Shown here piece by piece: positions 56,698 through 64,000 of a DNA stretch of 64,000 nucleotides (position 1 is its first letter; every line of letters begins with the position of its first letter). Where the stretch lies: contig OU015499.1 of assembly GCA_907164885.2 (NCBI GenBank), positions 160,290,195-160,354,194 of the forward strand. The letters run 5' to 3'. The translations under genes and the position numbers were made by a program. Below the pieces are notes generated by a model. The model was not told the DNA's origin and did no database searches. It saw only the letters and a program-made list of their open reading frames with translations. Origin of the DNA: Dolomedes plantarius. Taxonomy: Eukaryota > Arthropoda > Arachnida > Araneae > Dolomedidae.

Positions 56698-57985
56698 GAC
56701 AAATTTTTATAAATAAGAAAAATATTACTCACCTTCAAGCAAATTTATCTGCTTCAAAATAATCGCTAAAGGAGTCTGTACAATTTTCCCAACGTTTCTT
56801 CGAGTCATCGAAACACTGTTTATAGGCGTTGGAACTAACCGCTCGCAAAATGCGCGTAACATTTGATTTAATATCCGAGACGTTTTCAAATCTCTGTCCT
56901 ATCATGGATTTTGCCTTTTTTGATTACAAAGGACCTATTCACCACGAATTTGTTCCTGAAAATCAAACAATTAGTCAGTATTTTTACAAGGAATTGCTTT
57001 TTCGACTAAGACACAGGATAAGACGAGTTAGGAAAAACTGCTTTATTCCTGGCAATTGTTTCTTTTTACACTATAATGCTAGGCCCCCTACAGCAATTTC
57101 TGTACAACAATATCTTGTTAAGGTTACAATAAAAGTGATAAATCACCCACCGTATTCTCTCGACTTATCGCCAGCTGATTTTTTCCTTTTTCCGAAGCTT
57201 AAGATGGCCACGAAAGGTCAGAGATTTGAAAACATTTCGGATATTAAATCAAACTAGAAGGTAACCCGTCATTTTGACGTCATAATACTAATGATGACGT
57301 CATAATGGAAAAAAGTATATGAAAGTTAAAAAATATCCCGAATTATCTAACAATATTGCATTTAATCCACACCTTGTAAAAGCAAACCCTTTCATTATTT
57401 TTTTATTTATTTAGTTTTTCATGCGATTGGAGTAGTAGACTGCCATCCAGTTTTTTACAGCTCACTACGCGATATGAATACTTGAGCTACTCGATTCATT
57501 CACATTCGAGCTTGCTTACTTTCAGAATTAATCGCAAAAGTAAACAGATTTTTAAAAACTGTTAAATATACAGCTAAAAGCATCCAATTTTTTTTAGTTC
57601 TGAATGTTTTATAGAAAATTAGGCCGAACAAACATGATTTGGTGGAGAAGATATTAGTTTTTAGGTAAGAAAAATTTCTGATCCATATCGGAAATTGAAA
57701 TTAAGCCTAACCGGCCGTTTGTTTACCGAGGGCTTCAATTGAAAGATGAGTACAGCCCGGAAGTGTTATACAGAGACAACGGCTATTATATATATAATGT
57801 TACGCGTATTTTGCGAACGGTTAGTTCCAATGCCTATAAACAGTGTTTCGATGACTTGAAGAAACGTTGGAAAAATCGTATAGACTCCTTTGGCGATTAT
57901 TTTCAGGGAAATAAATTAATTTGAAGGTGAGTACTATTTTTCTTATTTTTAAAAAAATTGTCCGGTTACTTTATTTGCGCACCTT
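56698..57985 (+). pseudogene. Mariner transposase, inverted fusion, split by a Helitron
   Basis: Plus strand from about 56901: FAFFDYKGPIHHEFVPENQT, then LHYNARPPTA, YSLDLSPADFFLFPKLKMA and FENISDIKSN. The frame is cut at 57253 by a Helitron and resumes at 57798: VTRILRTVSSNAYKQCFDDL then GDYFQGNKLI. The second catalytic Asp (usual HHDNA or HYDNA) is Tyr here. Left of 56901 lies a second C-terminal part in the opposite direction (RFENVSDIKSNVTRIL to ADKFA, stop). Both outer ends are thus mariner 3' ends, and the N terminus is missing. Confidence 0.82.
57254..57797 (-). mobile_element. Helitron family E inside the mariner frame
   Basis: Plus-strand left CTAGAAGGTAACCCGTCATT with a GTCATTTTGACGTC hairpin region; right end GGCTATTATATATATAA. 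It sits exactly between A and T of an AAT codon, and its removal restores the mariner frame. Its 5' end in complement is TT rather than TC. 544 bp. Confidence 0.78.
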
Positions 57986-58262
57986 GTATAACTGAAATAT
58001 AAATTTATTAACTTAAACATCTAAAATTAAATTTACTTAAAAATTGTGGTTAATGTTGCCGGTGGTGCACCGCTTTACTTGTCACAGCTGGTATGTTGCT
58101 GCAAATATTGACATTTCCGAAAAAATAATTTGTACCGGTACACGGGCTGGCCCAATGCAGGGACAGTATAACAATTCGTGATCCCATGATGGGCCACGCT
58201 ATTTTGACAATGGAATCGAACTTTTTTGTCATTTAATCACTGTACAATTTGAATTATACATA

Positions 58263-59051
58263 CAGTGATTTCCGCTTATAAGAATCACGTTTGTTATTAC
58301 TGTTTTTGATTCTTATAAGCGGTTGATTCTTATAACCGAAATTTAGGTTTTTGGACAGGAACACACACACCTATATATACATATATTAGATAATTTACCA
58401 TAAAATACTCTTTAATTTACATTAACTATCTTTTATTAAAATTATTTTTTATAGTTTTAAAAATAAAACTTAATTTTTAGACCTATAAGTAGATACACAT
58501 GATTATAGTACGAGAAGAAAAAAAATACAATATTTGTTACAAGTTACAACATACCTGCTTAACAGTTTTAACATTTCAACTACAGGAAGGGAGCAAGAAA
58601 AAGTTTTCTACGGTAGTTTGACGTCATGAAGTTTTCAGAAGGCTGTTTATACCTCTTTCAATACTTATAGTCTCAGACGAAGATTTACTCGGACGGGTAA
58701 AGTTGCGCCCGGGTCAAGCTAATAGGACAGTGTTGTGTTAAATTGTTTAAGGGTAAACTATTATGTTATGTCTAATAAAGGGGTTGAATTTTACGACTAT
58801 ATTCCATCCCATCTTATCAATCTTTCTTAAAAAAAAAGAAAGAACTTCGTGCCTTTTGAGGGTTTAAGTGGCTTTTTTTGAAAAATGAAAGGAAAGCGAA
58901 GAGTGTAAACTGATTCTTAAAACCGGTGGATTGATTCTTTAAAGCGAAAATTTTAACATGGAAATAATACATTTGTTTTTGTTTTCGCGATATTGATTCT
59001 TATAAACGGTTGATTCTTATAACCAGTGATCACTATAAGCGGTGGTTACTG
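58263..59051 (-). mobile_element. pogo/Tigger-like element, family P2
   Basis: Ends CAGTGATTTCCGCTTATAAG and ACTATAAGCGGTGGTTACTG beside TA. 789 bp, the inverted near-identical partner of 46960-47758. Confidence 0.87.
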
Positions 59052-59316
59052 TACTATCGTAATGAATAATAGCTTAAGTCAATAAACAGGCATTATACAG
59101 TGATACCTCCCTTAACGGACACTCCCGAATAGCGAACACCTCTAATTAACGGACAGTTTTACGAGTCCCAGTCCTTTTATATAGGACAATCCACGTTATT
59201 CCCTCTGCATAGCGGACACTCCGAATAGCGGACAGGTATTTTTGAAAAACTTTCAATTTTTTTTTTGGCAAACATTTCAAAATTATTCTAACAAGCAAGC
59301 TAAAATTATATGCTTA

Positions 59317-60110
59317 CTAGCCGCTGCGTGACCAGCATGGTCGCTTTTAGTTTTATATTTTCTTTTGCGAAACAACTCATCTGAAAGTAATATATGTAAG
59401 GAATGTTACCATTACCTGTCATCATAAATATACTTTGTTAAGGGCCATTCTCTATAAGGCTGATTCCAAAACATTGTAATTTAAAAATGCGAATTTCCAT
59501 TATTTCTGAACAGAATTGAAATCCAACACCAATGATTTTATAAATTACATCCCCCTCTGTATGTAATTTTTTTTTCAAAATTAAGATATCTACACTTTAT
59601 CATTACATCAAATAAGAAATTGTTGGGGAAAATTTTTTTCACTTAAAAAATGGAGTAAAAATTCAGCAAGCACTAAAATATAGCGGAGATTACATCACTC
59701 TCTGTATGTACTGTTGTTCACAATTCAGATATCTACGCTTAATCATATCAAATAATAAAATGTTGGGAAAATTTCTTCACCTATAAAATGGAGTAAAAAT
59801 TCAGCAAGTATTGAAAAAAGTGTAGAAAATTAACTATTACTGGCTGTCGCTTGCTATACCGGCGACAGTTAAGCGTAACCTCGCGATCTGTTAATGAATT
59901 ATTTCTTCTTCGCTTTTTTTCTTGAGACTGTTCCCAATTTTCATTTGATCGTGCATTCCTGATTTCAGTGCGTAAATCCATGTTGATACGCGGTTGTAAA
60001 TTGCGGACGGCCGCTAATGTTTACATCTGGCAGTGGCAGCCGTTGCCATTCAGAGTGTAGAAATATCGTCGATTTTTGTGCCGCATACCTACGCGTTTTA
60101 TATATATAGA
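59317..60110 (-). mobile_element. Helitron family B, complete copy
   Basis: Left CTAGCCGCTGCGTGACCAGC with GTGACCAGCATGGTCGC hairpin, right end CGCGTTTTATATATATAGA before T. 794 bp, sister of 11685-12485. Confidence 0.85.
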
Positions 60111-60554
60111 TTGTTTAAGAGGAGGATGGTGTGATTTTCTCTAACCAAGAAGTGTTATAATAGGTATAGCTTAATCTTCATCTGATTTCATGTAGCGCTG
60201 AACTGTAATGTAGAGTTATGACCTAAATATTTCCAGTCTATTAGGAAACCATTTGACTTGATACTAAAAAATGAAGAATGTTATGAGATTTCCTTATACT
60301 GTAAGAACAATTTGGTTTTCCGATATTCTCTGAATCACACTATCATTTTATTTATTTTATTACCCAGTAGAAAGGTAATTCAAGGTAAGCTAAAATGTTA
60401 TTTCCTGTAATAATTTTACTCCTTTTATCAGCCGTGCATTCCCGATGCTACAACTACACGTACGCGAATAATCTGCGAATAAGCTCCCTCCGTCCCCTCT
60501 TGACACATTTTGGGGTCGATTCGTCACCCCCCCCCCCAACGTGGGGGTAGTTTT

Positions 60555-60625
60555 TCGTCGCTTTGATCATTCGTCTTAAAACCGCTCTCCTGAGCGGTCT
60601 AGAGACGAATCATCAAAGGGACGAG
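60555..60625. repeat. Imperfect palindrome of about 70 bp
   Basis: CTTTGATCATTCGTCTT and ACCGCTC face GAGCGGT and AGACGAATCATCAAAG, with TCCT as the loop. Lies between the Helitron B and the Tigger coding remnant, near C- and G-rich runs at 60530 and 60650. Confidence 0.7.
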
Positions 60626-60874
60626 GGACGCCCATAATACCTCCCCCGGATAGGGGGGAGGTTAAAGGCCAATAAATCATTTCCTTCCCCTACACTTCTC
60701 TCTCTGTTTCGCGATTGTATATTTCCGGTATGACGTGTATCTCATAGACTACAAGAGGTCCACAGATAACTGTTTTGAAATATTTCATTCACATTATGTG
60801 AGGAATCGCATAAAAGCACTATTGCACGGTAAATGAAAGGAAAGAAAAAAAAATTTTTAAAGAAAATTTTTTTA

Positions 60875-60898
60875 ACCTACGCGTTTTACATATATAGA
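60875..60898 (-). mobile_element. Helitron family B, 5' end only
   Basis: CCTACGCGTTTTACATATATAGA before T, matching the last 23 bp of family B copies. Found inside the Tigger remnant, so perhaps a truncated insertion or deletion product. Confidence 0.55.
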
Positions 60899-61261
60899 TG
60901 CGTCTTTACAACGATCTTTTCCCGACTCCTCCCTTCCGTGCTCGTTACAATGAAATTCGACCCTAAAATGTGCACAATGGCATTAAATGTTAATGCCAAA
61001 AATGTTAATTTAGTTTTCTTGCCTCCTAACACCACTTCGATGCTACAGCCAATTGATCAGGGAATTATCCTTAGCTTTAAGTACGGCACAGAAAGCTGCT
61101 TCTGAGACACGTGCTTTCACAGATTATCTCCTGCAAATCCAGCCAAGAGTTGGCGAAATCGGTATCTGTTTTGGACGCCATTTCCTGGACTACGCCACTC
61201 CTTAAAAAGGTGCAACCTGGGTGCGTTCTAAAATGTTTTCAGAAGGCGGGATTTTTGAGTA

Positions 61262-62023
61262 CTGTCCGACCACGGAAGCTAGGTCCCTGGAAGCTGTTAC
61301 GCATGCGCGAGAAAAGCTAGTCTACTTAGAAAATAGGGGAAAGCGTCATTATTTTCGGATGTGTTTGTTTATGAAATACGGAATGTATTTCAGACTGCTT
61401 TTTGTCCGCAATTTTAAAGTTACTTTTTAAAACTTTATTTTCGATCGAATATGTGAATAATAATTTCAAAATAATAAAAAGACAGAAGCAAATCTATTTA
61501 AAAAATAGGAGTTTTATAGGAGTGGATATTTTCGGATTACATCACAATCAAAATTATCTAAAGCTACGTTTTCGGTGGTTCTTTTTTTCTGAAGTTTCCT
61601 CGGAGATTCAAATTTTGGAGTTTCTTCACCCTTTGCTTCTCTGCGTATTCTTTTTACACTGGACATTGATATCCCGGTCATTTCACTAGCTCTCTCTAGG
61701 GATTGCGAAAGTGGAACAATAACATTTCCTTCTAGTGCTTCTTTATCACACAATTTAATTACATTGTGTATTATACGTTTACAATCACTACGGAACGGCT
61801 TATTCCGAGCAGTTGTGTTGGGTAAAGTATCCAGTAATTTCAATATAATAATCAAAATAACAGACGAGGAAAAAGCGAGCAAGCGCAGTTAGTAACCGAT
61901 TCTAAAGAATGTCGAGAGACTACGAGACTTTTCCCCCTCCTTGCTCAGCAGCCTTACCTACAGCGTGAATAGAATCGTCTTGGCACTATGCCAACAGTGG
62001 TTCTTCGTACTGTGGTCGGACTG
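61262..62023 (-). pseudogene. Tc1/mariner-like element nested in the Tigger
   Basis: Ends CTGTCCGACCACGG and CTGTGGTCGGACTG beside TA. On the minus strand, 61882-61514 encodes NKPFRSDCKRIIHNVIKLCD, then VPLSQSLERASEMTGISMSS and VKRIRREAKGE: an N-terminal helix-turn-helix domain of a Tc1/mariner-like transposase. It ends NVALDNFDCDVIRK; the DDE part is absent. Confidence 0.72.
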
Positions 62024-63096
62024 TACAAGCGAAGTGACAACTGACAGTGCTATTGAAAAAAAAAAGGAAAAGAACTTGCTGATCTAGTAGCCAATTTGGA
62101 TTCAAATGTCAGCGTACAAGAGTATGTCAAGATCGAAGACGATTTATCCATTGGGGAAGAAAATCTGCGTGTTTCCAATTTCATTCATCGGGACACCACT
62201 GAAGCACTGGCCCTTTCTGAGGATGATGAAGATGAATCGCCAATGGAAGACTGCAAAATCAAAGATTATTCGGAAGCACTGAAATACAGCTAACAATTAA
62301 AACAGTTCTCTCTGAACAATGAAGATTAGGAGCGATTAGCAAAGCTAAATACTATGAAAATTCACCTTGAAAACAGGTTTGCTGTGAAAAAAGAGGAATC
62401 AAACTTTGTTAACAGATTTTTTTTTCAGTAGTAAGTAAAATAATTTAGCTCCTATACATTGTATTTTGGGATTATTTAATGCAAGATAAAAGGATTAGCT
62501 TACAGTCAAAAGGTAAAGTAGGAAATAGTTATTCTTTTCTTACCTAATTAATTTTTCCTTTTTAATTAAAATTGCAGGCTTAATTTTCAAACAAATGTCA
62601 AACAGAAATGCAAAATTTTTTTTTATAAAAAGCTTGTCCTCCCCAATAGCGGACACCTCCTAATAACGGACAAAACTTTTGGTCCCGTGACTGTCCACTT
62701 TTCAGAGGTACCACTGTAGTACTTAAATAGAAATATTTGAAAAATTCACTTGCCTTAACAGATTTGTTAAGCAGACGTTAAAACAAACACAAATTTTCTA
62801 GCAGAATACACCTTACACTTTGCACTAAGTAAAGGAATGAACTGAATTCCAATGCTAAGGGATCCTCGCAGGTAGTAGCCAATGACCCCCACCCCTTCCA
62901 CAGCCTAATGTAACACTAGACCCTTAGTTTCTCGACATTTCTAAAGGGTGGACCAATAAAGGGACATGGTCCATTATAGGTTTATTTACCTTACAACGCC
63001 AAACACGAGACCAGAGCCGAAAAGCGAACCAACAGCTGAAATTGAGGATTTAAAACCAACACTTTTCGGTAGTAAAAAGGCGGGCAAAGGTGAAAA

Positions 63097-63262
63097 TCTA
63101 GATATATATAAAACAGTTCCGTAACTGGCTGACTGACTGACAGATAACGCACAGACCAAACCGCTGGACCTAAAGGGCTGACATGTTGCATGGTGATTTT
63201 TCTAACAGTGTAGGAGTGCACTAAGAAAGAGTTTTGAAAAATTCTCTAGAAATCTGTTCTTT
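63097..63262 (+). mobile_element. Helitron family A, 5' fragment
   Basis: TCTAGATATATATAAAACAG then the family body to about 63262. Confidence 0.7.
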
Positions 63263-63346
63263 GAAAAATTGTAAAGTAGTAAAAAATAGGGTACATAAAA
63301 GGTGACTATGTATAAAGGTGGCGCTGAAAACGATAAACGATGATAC

Positions 63347-63674
63347 ACTATCTGGGATCGTTCAGTCACTCACAAGCCGAACGTCACTCCCCAGAATGCG
63401 AAGCGTCGATTGCAATGGTGCAAAGCTCACCGTCATTGGACTGTGGACATGTGGAAAAATGTGCTTTGGAGTGACGAATCTCGCTTTACAATCTGGAAGT
63501 ACGATGGACGCGTCTGGGTTTGACGGATGCGCTTCGTACGTGACTGCATTGTGCCGAGTGTTAAGTTTGGTTGAGGCGGCATCGTGGTGTGGGGGTGTTT
63601 TTCATGGTTTGGCCTGGGTTCCTTAGTTCCCGTGGTTGGAAGCATGAACTCTGAGATGTATGTGGACATTCTGG
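63347..63674 (+). pseudogene. Tc1-type transposase, middle fragment
   Basis: Plus strand reads PNVTPQNAKRRLQWCKAHRH, then WTVDMWKNVLWSDESRFTIW and KYDGRVWV followed by TGA; a later stretch reads GGIVVWGCFSWFGLGSLVPV. The first catalytic Asp (WSDESRF) is kept. It is cut on the right by a hAT end. Confidence 0.82.
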
Positions 63675-63675
63675 T

Positions 63676-64000
63676 AGGGATGCGACATCGATAACAAAAC
63701 ATCGATGTTTTGAAACATCGATATTCAATATTAAAACATCGATGCTAATAAAACATCGCCCAAAAACCATCGATGTTTTAGAACATCCATTTTTTAAAAC
63801 TGGTTTAGTAATCTCTAACATTAATATTACTTCTGCTAATCGTGGGGGGGGGGGATGATTTAATTTTACTCTCTGATTGGGCTGACACAAATGACAAAAA
63901 CTTGGTTGCTTTTGACTTGGGCTACATTGATGACTCAAAATTCTCGTTGAAAATACCGCCATGTTTTGCCTTCAAATGTCCAGATACATTCGTGGTAATG
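63676..64000 (-). mobile_element. hAT end with BED-finger remnant, runs off the window
   Basis: Begins near AGGGATGCGACATCGATAAC with repeated ACATCGATGTTTT palindromes, typical of some hAT termini. In complement the right part reads TTNVSGHLKAKHGGIFNEN, the tail of a BED zinc finger (usual form ..T.NL..HL...H). The other end is outside the window. Confidence 0.55.

Larger units (their letters stand above)
59098..62716 (+). pseudogene. Tigger element with broken transposase and two nested elements
   Basis: Inverted ends CAGTGATACCTCCCTTAACG and TTTTCAGAGGTACCACTG beside TA. The transposase remnant on the plus strand reads MALNVNAKNVNLVFLPPNTT, SMLQPIDQGIILSFK, SVLDAISWTTPLLKKVQPG, CVLKCFQKAGF and, after an insertion, an acidic tail (LALSEDDEDESPMED). 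These match the DDE domain (VFLPPNTTS..QP.DQG) and C-terminal tail of Tigger/jerky. Nested: Helitron B (59317-60110) and a Tc1/mariner-like element (61262-62023). Confidence 0.85.

Noticed and set aside
1..64000. LTR retrotransposons or endogenous viral sequence
   Set aside because: No long direct terminal repeats, primer-binding site, reverse transcriptase or capsid motifs were seen.

Overview
This window is intron- and transposon-rich, AT-rich animal DNA. It has no bacterial gene organisation, and its long reading frames are almost all transposon remnants. The two host genes point to an arthropod. One is a nine-exon EMC2 gene, encoding a subunit of the ER membrane protein complex. The other is the terminal exon of an eclosion hormone gene, a family known from moulting arthropods. 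The transposon mix (Helitrons with CTAG ends, Tc1/mariner, pogo/Tigger, hAT/ZBED, piggyBac, PIF/Harbinger MITEs, tRNA-derived SINEs) fits a chelicerate such as a spider, but that is inference and the species was not determined.

Layout. 0-5 kb: a broken ZBED-type hAT transposase on the minus strand, split by a hAT MITE and a SINE, then a partly duplicated block containing Helitron copies. 5.9-6.5 kb: a piggyBac remnant. 6.7-9.8 kb: a tRNA-derived SINE with a 2.8 kb array of a 25-bp repeat inside it, the whole flanked by one 12-bp duplication. 10.4 kb: a Tc1 fragment. 11.35-13.1 kb: a Helitron carrying a second Helitron and a MITE. 13.18-13.44 kb: the eclosion hormone terminal exon, plus strand. 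14.4-19.2 kb: a TIR element, a mariner-like element with about 330-bp inverted repeats, a Tc1 element and pogo MITEs.

19.54-39.25 kb, minus strand: EMC2, with every coding exon found and joining in frame to give 288 codons. Its introns hold hAT, pogo/Tigger, Helitron, SINE and piggyBac elements, several with exact target-site duplications.

40-64 kb: no host gene recognised. It holds a family of 186-bp PIF/Harbinger-like MITEs (one a fused trimer), a 1.85 kb long inverted repeat, a four-level transposon nest (46.7-49.1 kb), an exact 586-bp tandem duplication (51-52.3 kb), a mariner fused head-to-head and broken by a Helitron (56.7-58 kb), and a 3.6 kb Tigger with two nested elements (59.1-62.7 kb). 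The right edge holds a Tc1 fragment and a BED-finger hAT fragment.

The two host genes have no evident functional link. The main interest of the window is the layered transposon record, in which exact duplications allow insertion order to be read. All coordinates come from reading by eye; no alignments or searches were run.
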